Shown: piece after piece, positions 10,741 through 38,536 of the stretch | Layout of the letters: every line of letters begins with the position of its first letter | Numbering within the stretch: the first letter of the stretch is position 1 | Assembly: GCA_009746045.1 (NCBI GenBank) | Contig: RPFO01000090.1 | Span: 1,636,689-1,700,688, forward strand | Source: Mesostigma viride | Taxonomy: Eukaryota > Streptophyta > Mesostigmatophyceae > Mesostigmatales > Mesostigmataceae | Direction of reading: 5' to 3' | Length of the DNA: 64,000 nucleotides | The notes under the pieces: model-generated | Told to the model about the DNA's origin: nothing | The model's database searches: none | What the model saw: the letters and a program-made list of their open reading frames with translations, nothing else | Translations under genes and position numbers: made by a program

Positions 10741-13700
10741 ATGGTGTTGCTTCGGCCGGATCCCCCAAGGATCGCGAAAATCGTGGCACACGCGGTTGAT
10801 ATTCCGCGGACGGAGCCATACGTGATTGCTTACGGGACCGTCACCCACGCTCGCTGTGTCATCCTTCAAGTCTTCACCAACTGGGAAGGGGTCGTTGGCA
10901 TCGGCGAAGCCTCTCCGGGGCTGCGAGGGGCCGAAACACAGTCGTCCGTGATGGACATGATTTCCAGCAAAGTCGGGCCCGCGGTCCTCGGCAAGGATCC
11001 GATGGAGACCGACGCCGTCATGCAGCTGATCGATACGGCCGCGGGCGGATTTTTCCCATGCTGCCGAGCCGCGTTCGACGAGGCATTGTGGGATATCAAA
11101 GGGAAAATTTTGGGCGAGCCCGTGCACGCCCTGCTGGGGCTGAAGGTGGCGGAAAGTTTTGCGCTGATGTGGCCTATCGGGGACCAGACGGTTTCGGACG
11201 ATCGCAAGGACCTGGAGGAAAAGTGGGCTGAGGGCTTCACCACGTTTGCGGTACGCAGGCCACTCATGCCACGCGGGCAAGATGTGCCCGGGCTGGGTTA
11301 AGAAAACTAAGAACGAATCACCATTGGTTGAAACTGGTACACTAAGTGGACAAGAAGCATGGAGCCATGTGTGTGGGAATGATGCGCGTGGCGGCGGCGG
11401 TGGTGGTGGTGGTGGTTGGGTGCGGAACGAGCATGGGACCACGTGTTTGGGGAAAAATCGCTTTGACTGTCTAGTGCAGGTCGTGTAGTGCAGACTGTCT
11501 TGTGCAGATTAGATTTCTTGTTCAGGTCAGTTCGTCACCCAATGTCGCTGCCAGGGTTTTCACTAAGAATATGCTCTCAAGATTTTCTAGGATTAGGTAA
11601 ACCTTTTGGCTAGGATGCTTGCAGCACTGTACAATGGGTCTGACATGGCCCCTGCTGGTGCCACCTGCAGGCGTACAGTGACCGCCCATGCACCTGCTGG
11701 CATACAGCGACCGCCCATGCACCTGCAGGCGTAAAGTGACCACCCATGCACCTGCAGGCGTACAGTGACCGCCCATGCACCTGCAGGCGTAGAGTGACCA
11801 CCCATGCACCTGCAGGCGTACAGTGACCGCCCATGCACCTGCAGGCGTACAGTGACCGCTCATGCACCTGCACGCGTACAGTGACCGCCCATGCACCTGC
11901 AGGCTTACAGTCACCGCCCATGCACCTGCCGGCGTACAGTGACCGCCCATGCATGGACTTTTGCTAGACAGGTGCCCCTGATTGACTGCATGTCGCTGTT
12001 TATACTTGCTGTACGTCACGCACATGCCCATCTGGGGCATGCTCCCACGAATATATCCCTGCGTGTGATGTTTGCAACCATGCATGCTTTGTGTACGCGC
12101 CGGTTAGGGCCGTGGGGCCCTTTGGCAATCGTCCACCAATAGCACGACAAATAGTCCACCAATAGCACGACAACTAGTCCACCAAACAGCACGTCAACAG
12201 TGGACCAACAGCGTGACAATAAGTCCACCAACAGCACGACCTTCATTGATGCATTATCCTCCCCCATCCTCTGCGAATCCTTTGACCCTTGTCCTCTCGC
12301 CTCCTTCTTCCCTGGCGCTGCCCTGCCCCAGTCAGCACAATCGCACGGCAAGCCCCAATAAGGGGTTCAGTAAGGGGTTTTGCCTTGCGAAGCCGTAGTT
12401 GGTTGTGCGCATATTTATCATGGGTCTGTACATTAGTGCAAGCCAACCCCTTTTCGATCTAGGGCCGTGTTGCCTCGCCGAGCCGCAGATGCCCACAAGT
12501 GCGAGGTGGGTGGGGTGGAGACTGCGAGGTGAGGTGGGTGTTGGTGGCACTAATGGCTACTTGCCCCGCCACCTCATGCATCATGCAATCCATACGCGTG
12601 GATCGAATCACTCAGACACGGTAAGGGAGGCCACCGCTCCTTCGAGCAACCAACCGACCGAGTAATTTGCTTCCACGTATAGCTTGCAAAGCGACCCCTC
12701 GCTTGCAGCCTTGCAAGCAGCTGGAGATTTCGTCAATCAAGTATCTAATGCTTCCACTGCTTGTGCCGAAACTATGCTCCACTGGCCCATTCACCGGAAC
12801 GACAAGAAAAAAAAATTCCGCCAGCTCCCTGTGCACCACCCCAAAATCCCTTCCGCATCACCCCAAGAATGCCTTCCGTATCATGTTGCAATCCCCTCCA
12901 CATCCCCTACCATGAATTCCTATTACTATTCCTGTAACTACTGCTAACTCCCATCCCCCTCCTTCTGACCGTTCCCCCCCCCTCCCTACCCTTTACCCCC
13001 GACAGCTCAAAATGGGCACGCGGCGCCACCACATTGCGGACGAGGTGGAGCGTGTGCACGCCCTGCGCGCCAAGTTTGACACGGAGCTGGCCCCGGGCAA
13101 CACGAACGTCACTCCCGGCGCCGCGCCGCCCCAGCTGCACGTGGCCGTGGACGCCAATGGGGCCTGGACGTGGGACGAGGCTCGAACGTTCTGCTCGTCG
13201 TTGTGGCAGGTGATGCCGCGCGTGCGGGTGGACTTTATTGAGCAGCCGCTCTCGGTGGAGGATTCATGGGCACGCATGCCCGAGCTGGTCAAGGAGTTTC
13301 CCGAGTTGCGGTTCTCGGCTGATGAGTCACTCGTGGTGAGAAGGGGGGGAGGGAAGGAAAGGGAGTAATCACTGATTACGGAATAGGAATAGGGGGGTAG
13401 AAGGGGTCACATTCCCTCTCAGCTGATGAGTCGTGCGTGGTGGGCTTTACAAACACAACGGCATGATACACCATTGATGGCACATTGCGATTGTCGCCAG
13501 GAGGACACTAGTGCTGGTCATTACTGCAGGTTGGCGTCTACCTTGCAATGGATGCGGAGGATAGTGCAGCGGCAGCCCCCCGGCAGGGTGCGACAGGGGC
13601 GGATCGAGCGGCTGCAGAGATAAGTGTTCAAGGGCTTCGTTTCTTCTTTGTTTCCATTTTTCGCCCGTGAAGTTTCGATTAATACTGCATCACTGTCCAC

Positions 13701-15498
13701 ACTTACCTCATCACTTCTGCAAGGGGGGCTGTGTGCCTTTGCCACACTTACCTCATCACTTCTGCAAGTTAATACTGCATCATCGTCCACACTTACCTCA
13801 TCACTTGTGCAAGTTCATACTGCATCAGAATACGGTGCAGGGGGGCTGTGTGCCTTTGCATCTGCACTCTCGCACGCATGTTTTCCTCATCATTCAAAAG
13901 TTCCTGGTAATGCTGCATTTTTTAGGAGATGGGGGCGCTGTGAGTTGTTACTCTCAGACCTTAGCCAGCAGTAGTTAGGGCTTGGGCATTAAAACTAACA
14001 TCAGCAGTTTGGCACATCAGCTTGCGACATACCAGGCGGACTCCCTGGCCAGATCGTGCATTTCATCAGCTGTGTTTAGGGTTTAGGGTTAAGGGTTTAG
14101 GGGGGAGGGTTTAGGGGGGAGGGTTTAGGGCTTGGGGCTTAGGGTTCTGTGTTTAGGGTTCGCATGTTATCCGATTGTTTGCACGCCAGTCGGGGAACAC
14201 TTGGTCCATCCCAGGGGTGGTGAGAAACGATGCATTGTGGAAAACTATCCACCGTTTAAGGTTTTTTTAAGGTTCTCACTCGGGTTGATACGCCCATTTT
14301 CCCGTCAGGATGGCCAAGTTTCTACGGATGGAGTATCTTTTCCGGTCTACGCGCTCACTTTAGCTCCTGGGTGAAGTACAGGCATTGGTGTTTTTGGTTT
14401 ATTATAAAAATACACACGATGGCTGGTGTAGGGTGTACCAACCTGGAACAGTTGAACCCGTTGACTGGTGATCATGTCTTTGGATTGAGGTATGGTGGGT
14501 GTCATGCCCAGCCTGTGTTCTGGGGCGCGTGTTCTGGGGCGCGGCTGTTCGGGGTGGGAAGACTGTTTACTGCCAATGATCCGGGAATGGGTATGGTTTG
14601 TGAACAAGCAGTCTTGTATTTGTTTCTTGCATGTGGTTCTAGTTCAGTCTCACAACAGCGCACTCGCGTACATGTGAACACACGCACATGCACATGGTCA
14701 CCCACCCACCCACCCACCCACCCACCCACCCACCCACCCACCCACCCACCCACCCACCCCAGGCATCATCACATACCTGCTTATGACCTTGTTTTCGTGC
14801 TTTGTGTCCGCTGCTTTGTGTCAACGCCAAGTCCCTGACATACGCGGGGAATATCAGCCGTTGCACTGACACCTGATCCTGTTGATGAGCTGTTGATAGA
14901 ACTGTCCATTCGAATGTCCATGGAGTTGTCCATTGAGCCGTCCTATTCAACTGTCCATTCAACTCTCCACTTAATCACTGTCCATTCAGCTGTCCTATTC
15001 AACTGCCCATTCAATTACTGTCCACTCCACTGTCCATTCAACTGTCCTTCAAACTGACATCCAAATCGTTTAATCCACCCCAAGACGGAGGAGGATGCGA
15101 TTCGCTGCCTCCGCGCCGGCTTCCACGTGCTCAGCCTCAAGGTGGCCAAGTGCGGGGGCATCACGCCCACGCTGGCCATCGCGCACATCGGCGCGACAGG
15201 GACCACGCCTGACGGGCTCGCCTCCGACGCTGGCACCGCCGCCACCTGCCTCTGCAACAGCCGCATCGAGCTGGGCGTGTCGCAGGCCGCAATGCTGCAC
15301 GTGGCGGCGGTGCTGCCAAATCTCGAGCCGTGTGGCCACTGCTTCATGTCGACCATGAGGCTCGTGGAGGACGTGTGTGACTTTGGGCGGCTGATCAGGC
15401 ACGCGCGCGTGCGGGTCCCGGACGAGCCGGGCCTGGGGGTCACACTGGATGTGCACGTGCTCAACAAGTATAGCGTTCGTGAAGTAGTGGTCGAGTAG
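10741..15498 (+). CDS. Enolase-superfamily protein, muconate lactonizing enzyme/dipeptide epimerase-like; three exons
   Basis: Exons 10741-11250, 13006-13335 and 15085-15498 join in phase 0 at both junctions (GT-AG introns) to give 417 residues. Exon 1 is the N-terminal capping domain (EPYVIAYGTVTHAR ... GIGEASPG ... AAFDEALWDIKGK). The barrel starts with TTFALKMG. Metal ligands are visible as VDANGAW (Asp219), FIEQPL (Glu249) and SADES (Asp276), and the opposite catalytic lysine lies in LSLKVAKCGGI (Lys299). The family abstracts a proton alpha to a carboxylate using Mg2+. Substrate cannot be told here. One oddity is that the usual K-x-K of strand two is A-L-K, so only Lys172 remains. Both introns are about 1.75 kb and full of tandem repeats. 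Confidence 0.9.
11660..11954. repeat. 29-bp minisatellite, about 10 copies
   Basis: The unit contains accgcccatgcacctgcagg followed by cgtacagtg. Copies differ by a few bases. It lies in intron 1 of the enolase-superfamily gene. Confidence 0.92.
12129..12240. repeat. Degenerate 22-24-bp tandem repeat, about 5 copies
   Basis: The unit approximates gtccaccaatagcacgacaa with small changes between copies. It lies in intron 1 of the enolase-superfamily gene. Confidence 0.85.
13690..13860. repeat. Complex repeat of cacttacctcatcactt blocks
   Basis: Three copies of cacttacctcatcactt and two copies each of aggggggctgtgtgcctttg and tactgcatca are interleaved in intron 2 of the enolase-superfamily gene. 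Confidence 0.8.
14073..14160 (+). repeat. Degenerate interstitial telomere-type repeat (TTTAGGG)
   Basis: Eight or so TTTAGGG-like units on the plus strand with variants such as TTAAGGG and TTTAGGGGGGAGGG. It lies in intron 2 of the enolase-superfamily gene, in the opposite orientation to the pure block at 28.5 kb. Confidence 0.85.
14699..14759. repeat. CCCA microsatellite
   Basis: About 15 perfect CCCA units in intron 2 of the enolase-superfamily gene. The same motif recurs at 38.4 kb upstream of the ankyrin gene. Confidence 0.95.
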
Positions 15499-15717
15499 AT
15501 CGGAAGCTCAGGGGTGCAGGCCGATCACCTGAAAAGCCAGCTGTCTAGGCTCCGGCCCTGGAGGTCTGGTGTCGTGTATACAGTCTGTACGGGGAAAATG
15601 GCCGGTGGCGCTGAGCTAGTGGACTGTATGCATGTAGTTGATTGCATCTAGTCAATACATGCACCCCTGGAGACTAAATGCATGTGGCTGCGCCACGTGT
15701 TGGGGGCCGGATGCATC

Positions 15718-15788
15718 AACCTGGAAGCCTGCCACGTACGTTGAGGCTAAGAGTCTTGGCCTCAACGCACGTGGCTGGCTTCCAGGTT
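15718..15788. other. Long near-perfect hairpin (31-bp arms, about 9-nt loop)
   Basis: The left arm (15718-15748, starting aacctggaagcc) and right arm (15758-15788, ending ggcttccaggtt) are reverse complements with about 2 mismatches. It could be a cruciform, a tiny inverted-repeat element or a small-RNA precursor. Sequence alone does not decide. Confidence 0.8.
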
Positions 15789-16042
15789 CTCGTAAGTTAC
15801 GAGAGTACAAGAGTACGTCAAGCTGATGGTCACATGTGGCCCGCGCCATTCAATCGCACACGAACTGGCATTCATGACGAGTGCACATGATCGATGTGTG
15901 AAGTTTCTGGGTACATTTCAATCTATTTTTGTAGTATAGATAGTAATTTAAACACCATTAGGGAATCATTATCCGCTGGCCAGCCTAGCAATGTGTCTCG
16001 CCAAGCACTGCCTGTTTGCTCGCGTCTCGAGAGTAATCCAAT

Positions 16043-16254
16043 CCTCACATGGGTCATATTGCACCCATGCACAGGGGATGCTGGCCGGATCGTTTCGACG
16101 GGTCTGACTGTGCACCAGCCCTGTACGTGCATGGTGCATGCCTGTACTGGCATGAGGGACGGGGGTGGTCTCTGCCCCCTTTCCGCTCTGCAGGCACGCT
16201 CAGGGATTAAAAGCACTCTGGTGCTCCGCGTGACTCCCCAACAGGAGCATTCAT
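16043..16254 (+). mobile_element. LINE 3'-end fragment
   Basis: Reverse-complement relative of the 3' UTR of the 5.3-kb LINE. It shares ctcacatgggt, ttgcacccat, ggtctctgcccc, agggattaaaagcact and gtgctccgcgtgactccccaa in order. It ends in attcattcatg instead of TTAA repeats. The 5' part is missing. Confidence 0.75.
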
Positions 16255-17143
16255 TCATGTGGGAATCGTTGAGTACCGGCCAAAATTTAAACAGGTCATT
16301 GATATTACTGATTGATCAAAGTAAGTGAACATGCATGCACTTAAGGCATGCCACGGAGTACCCGATGATGTACTTTTCTACGCGGATACTTCACCCGCGA
16401 AGGCAAGTGGCACGACTCATAAAAGGATGACTGCGTCACATGAGCATTATATCTCGAATGAAATGGGAATGGAATGGGATGGTTGTGCATCTAACCTCTG
16501 ATTGCAAGGTTGCGGGTGCCACGGCCCCCAAATATCACTATGTTTACCAATGTAAACATGGTAATCACCCCCACCGACTTGGGGTTTGGTGTCCTTCGAA
16601 ATGTCCTGCCAACCAACTGTGCGGTTCAGCCCCCAGATTGCAGAGAAGCCTGGAGGCTGCCCAGGCGCGAGCCCGTTCTTCCTAGGACAGTATATGTCAC
16701 CTCGCCAAACACGGCCGGGGGGCCGCCATGTGAGGATTAAGCACCCTACACGGGCTTGGTGCCAGCTAGCCTATCTGATGTGTCCACCTGATGCGGGCCA
16801 GGTGCCCGGCTATATGCCCAGGCACCTGTGCACCAGAATGTGATTAACAGAAGGTACATCTGTGTACAGATCCGCATTGCTGACATGCACACTGCATGTG
16901 TGGCATATTGAGCGCTCTGCGTAACGTCTTGGTGATGGCTCTGTCGAGCCGAGCCTCAATCTCTTGCGTCAGCATCGACGCCTCCGCGCTGTAGGTCAGC
17001 TGTCAGGATCGTTAAGATGACGACGCACCCTGGGCAGGTCCTGTTTGACAATCCTGGGCTGGGCGGGGTTGCTCCACTAGCGGCAGTGAGCGATGCAATG
17101 CAGGTCATCTGCGCATGCATGATGATGTGACTCTAGGTATCAT

Positions 17144-34751
<17,608 letters not shown>

Positions 34752-35401
34752 AGGTTTCTCCAAGTTATCAGTTGAGTCTCGAGGTATTAACTAGGCCTTG
34801 ATCTACCCAGAATTGCTCCGAAGAAAAATTGTCAGTCTTCTCGGCCTGAGACGGGAATCACCCCAATAGTTCATTTTCACCACCCGCGCATAAACACAAT
34901 CAATTATCATGATCCTAGGGTACTCTCCGTTGCGGATTCAGAAGCGAACCAGATTTGCAAAGCTCAACAGTTTGCCCTCATGTAGGCATACTGTGCGGGT
35001 CGTCGCCATGGCCGGGGTGGTCACGTGCCTGTCTGCCTGATCGCTGCCCCGTGTGCCAATTCTATAACATCTTGTAAACTTTTTTGTTACAGGCTAAACC
35101 TGGGCTAAAGGTTTTTTTTTCGGGGAAATGGGTATATTTTATTAGCCAATTATGGACCAAAGAGGTGAGAGGGGAAATGAGTATCAGCGAATCCTAATGA
35201 AGGTGGGCACACACACGTGACACGTGTGGCGGTGACAGGTGAAAGGCTAATAGGCTAAAGGTTTTTGCCTTTGGGGGTAAAAGGTTCTACCTTGCCGGCT
35301 AGTACATCACCTGGTCCTAGTACAGGCTAGTACCACCGATACTAAATATATCCGGCCCTCGGCCACTATAGATTCTCTGCTGCCCTTGGGCGGCGTGGGA
35401 C
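34752..35401. promoter_or_regulatory. PIGS upstream region
   Basis: The region upstream of the PIGS start codon. No defined promoter motif is convincing. T-rich runs (35110) and cacacacgtgacacgtgtg around 35212-35230, with paired CACGTG-like palindromes, are the only notable features. Confidence 0.35.
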
Positions 35402-35542
<141 letters not shown>

Positions 35543-35588
35543 TGGTTCGACTAGGTACCCGAGGGCAGATTTGGAATTCCCTTCGAGA

Positions 35589-36890
35589 CGATTCATGCGC
35601 AAGGATGACACGCACAAATCGGGAATGAGGTCCAAATTTTTATATCGCCTTCTGACATACACGGAAATCAGCGCGTGGATCGCAAACATGCCCAGCCGAC
35701 CAGCTTGGGACAACCTTCTACAAGCAATTCCCGCAGGATGGCATACCCTCATGACAACCTCGCGCAAACCCCTACAAATCGGGGAATGGGTGAGCTATTA
35801 CCCGGATCGCGACACGTCCGTACATAAGGGCTGCATCGTTGCGGTCGCGTCGACGTGCGTTACCATACAATTGCTCCAGGAGACACCAGACGGTCAAGGA
35901 CTTCTCGGCAAATTGATTACATCGTACGCCTACATTCCAGCATGTCAATGTCACCGCATTCGAGTGGTCCCGTGGTCACTGTCACAGGCGTGCATGTTAC
36001 CCCTGGACCCCACCACAGTGATACGCGACACCACATGGCTACATGTTGGCAAGGGGCGCCTGGACACGCTTGCTCTAGACCCGCTAGAATTTGGGTGGGT
36101 CCTCACATCTGGCGGCACCCCAACGACGAAGTGCCTTTTCGAGTACACGGCAGACTGGGGATACCGGCTACTTCTACATAAAAATCATAGGATGCACCCG
36201 GGTCGCCTGCGCTGGCACCCCGAGTGGCCGGGCTACACCTGGATCAAGAACATTACCTTGGCAGTTGATCACCCATTGGTTGACAAGCGGGCCACCGACG
36301 TCCAGCACCTGCTTATGCATCGGGCCATCGGGGTCAATTCCCAACTGCACCACCGGTACTCCCACGCGGCGGCGTGCTTATGCAACTTTCCAGATGAAAC
36401 AATTGAGCACAGATTTCTGGACTGCCAACTCGCAGGGGTTTGGCAATGGCTGCTGGGTATATGGGCCAAGTGGATGGCTATTACAGCTCCCCCCACCACC
36501 GTCACACTATCTACGGTTATTTTCGGCATCACGGGATTACGGGACGCGAGCCTCACAGCCAACCAGATGGCATGGATATGGCTACGCACGACGATGCTTC
36601 ACACCATATGGCAAGTTCGCAACGAGACCGTATTCAAGTTACGTGCCGCGTACACGAGAGGTGCCGTGGTCCGCCGGTTTATCTCCTCTTGGAACCTGGC
36701 TATGCGTCGTTACTGGCTCCTGGCGACGGAACAACACAAAGTATGGGACCCGGGCCCTAACAATGACACCCCCAGCCCACTGGAAGTCTTCCATGCACTC
36801 ATGGGCATGAACCAGGTCTTTACACTTATGCCGGATGACGATATATCTACAGTACACTGGCTACCTTGGTCGCAGGGCGCGCCTTATTAA
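35589..36890 (+). CDS. C-terminal part of a LINE ORF2 polyprotein (zinc-knuckle region)
   Basis: The frame is open for 434 codons within the element and enters from the flanking DNA (an ATG at 35571 belongs to target sequence), so there is no native start. The reverse transcriptase is missing. The centre reads DVQHLLMHRAIGVNSQL, then CLCNFPDETIEHRFLDC and VWQWLLGIW, which is the C-x2-C...H-x4-C zinc-binding module found after the RT of many non-LTR elements. The remainder (VFGITGL-like, LRTTMLHTIWQVRNETVF) matches the helical tail of the same region. It is intact to its stop, hence a young but defective copy. Confidence 0.75.
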   Translation, partial: RFMRKDDTHKSGMRSKFLYRLLTYTEISAWIANMPSRPAWDNLLQAIPAGWHTLMTTSRKPLQIGEWVSYYPDRDTSVHKGCIVAVASTCVTIQLLQETPDGQGLLGKLITSYAYIPACQCHRIRVVPWSLSQACMLPLDPTTVIRDTTWLHVGKGRLDTLALDPLEFGWVLTSGGTPTTKCLFEYTADWGYRLLLHKNHRMHPGRLRWHPEWPGYTWIKNITLAVDHPLVDKRATDVQHLLMHRAIGVNSQLHHRYSHAAACLCNFPDETIEHRFLDCQLAGVWQWLLGIWAKWMAITAPPTTVTLSTVIFGITGLRDASLTANQMAWIWLRTTMLHTIWQVRNETVFKLRAAYTRGAVVRRFISSWNLAMRRYWLLATEQHKVWDPGPNNDTPSPLEVFHALMGMNQVFTLMPDDDISTVHWLPWSQGAPY

Positions 36891-36993
36891 TGCGGGCACC
36901 CCAATTTAGGCACAACTAGGCATTTCAGGCTATTTTTGGCATACCTGGGTCACCTTAACTGTTATATGGAAATAAACTAACACCCATTTCACC
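35589..36993 (+). mobile_element. 5'-truncated LINE with 16-bp target-site duplication
   Basis: A perfect 16-bp direct repeat, ggaattcccttcgaga, flanks the element (35573-35588 and 36994-37009). It contains the end of an ORF2 and a ~100-bp 3' UTR ending aataaactaac and so on, without a long poly(A). It is from a different family than the TTAA-tailed LINEs. Confidence 0.92.
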
Positions 36994-37009
36994 GGAATTC
37001 CCTTCGAGA

Positions 37010-38465
37010 GATATTCTGTCAATTGCACTACAGTAGTCAAATTTAATTTTGGGGTTGATCTACGAGACCCCGTTTCTTTGCGTAGTCCAGTTTCTCGCCA
37101 ATAGCGTCAAATACCTTCTGTATCAAGGAGACAACCTCTACCTAGTGAACCTACCGTCATGTTATAATTGCCGAAATGACTCATGTTGCCCTGTAGTGCG
37201 GGATCCAACCTCACAAATCCATCGCGTCAGCGCAGGCAGTCATAGAATGAGGGTGGTTTCTAGATGCCTACCGACTTGACGTCTGGGTGACCATCAAGGA
37301 GCGGTTTTCTTGGCGCAATTCTTGCCGCGGCTGCTAACAGTAACGGCGCATGTCTTTGGTATACGTAGATAATGCTTGCTAACACGTTTGCGTAATGCCG
37401 GTGCTTACCTGTACTTCCAAATTCTTGGAAATTCCTGTGTCATCCAGGGAGACGCGCGTTCATCACAGCGACCAATAACCGTTTATGCGGTTACATTTCG
37501 TGATCTAAAAAATGCCGGGTTTGCGGAAAAGGATGTGTGGAACGCAGGGCGAACAACGCCCACCACAGCGACGTGTGCAGGCCCATAAGAAGCGCTGCCG
37601 TTTGGGAAAGCGCCGCCACTACCACTTTTGGTAAGTTGTTTTGTCCCTATGCCTTATTCTGATTTGCTTTCCTATGCTGCTGCATGTCTACGACTTCATG
37701 GTCGACCCTATGATTGCTGGGAAAATCGACTGCATGCGGGGTGCACATCGTGACGTAGTTGTAGCACGCTGGCCAAGCGTGATTGACGTCAATTTGTAAT
37801 CTAAATTGTGAGGAAGTTGCTGAACAGGGATGGTAGGCTCAGCAGCCGGGCGCAAATGGCATTCCTACCTGTTCTTCTGTCGATTGTTTGGTTTTTCTCT
37901 TAGGGAAAGTCGCATGGTTGGGGCCCGGGGCTAGATTTGTTATCGGTTGTCTTGGATTCATGTGTCAGGGTGACTGGGTGAGAAGTAGGGACTATAAGGG
38001 TTGGGGTTGGGGAGAGAGAGTAGCGAAAGGGAAGGGGCGTGGGGTTGGAGGATGGGAAGTCAGAACGGGGTGGGCTGTGAGAGCGTGAGAGGGCAGGCGA
38101 CATTGCCTTGCCTGCAGGGCGGGGGGTCTGATGAAGAGGGGCGAAGGGAGATGGAAGGGGTTTGAAAGTAGGAAACCGTTGATATCATTGGCTACCAACG
38201 GGGCTGGAGGTAGTGGATGCAGGGGTTGTTGCCTCGTTTGCTGTACCTTCCAAAGAAAGAGACCATTACATGGATGTCTTGAAAAGTGCATAATAATGAG
38301 CTGCCTAAAGTCTTTATGGATGCCAATGCCCCTCCTTTGTGGCCCGCATGACCCTTAAACGTTTTTCTAACCCACCCACCCCTACCCACCCACCCACCCA
38401 CCCACCCACCCACCCACCCACCCACCCACCCACCCACCCACCCACCCACTGACCAATCTCCCGCA
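37010..38465. other. Region upstream of the ankyrin gene
   Basis: No recognised gene. A possible small exon at about 37579-37630 is bounded by gtgcag and GTAAGT and is phase-compatible with the ankyrin exon, but its content (KKRCRLGKRRHYHF) is not diagnostic. GT- and GGGG-rich sequence at 37930-38160. Confidence 0.35.
38370..38450. repeat. CCCA microsatellite
   Basis: About 19 CCCA units ending just before a ctcccgcag acceptor-like site at 38466. It could serve as the pyrimidine tract of an intron that precedes the ankyrin coding exon. Confidence 0.93.
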
Positions 38466-38536
38466 GTTGGACTCTTGCAGAAAACAGGACTGAAGCAGGA
38501 TATCAACCACCCCCTGCTGTCCACCCAGAAGAGGAA

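Larger units (their letters stand above)
15499..17143. other. Convergent intergenic region
   Basis: It separates the 3' ends of the enolase-superfamily gene and PIGS. It contains a hairpin and a LINE 3' fragment, both listed separately. A minus-strand stretch near 16905-16990 reads LTYSAEASMLTQEIEARL, which is protein-like but lies beyond the PIGS stop and matches nothing I know. No clear AATAAA signal was found for either gene. Confidence 0.5.

Noticed and set aside
11522-12085. Minus-strand 187-codon frame with repeated CRCMGGHCTPAGAW motifs
   Set aside because: The 29-bp minisatellite in an intron of the enolase-superfamily gene. 29 bp shifts frame each copy and all three frames are open; no independent support.
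16905-16990. Minus-strand coding-like stretch LTYSAEASMLTQEIEARL
   Set aside because: Considered as a final PIGS exon, but exon 14 with the C-terminal membrane helix and stop codon lies upstream of it, and it matches no PIG-S region.
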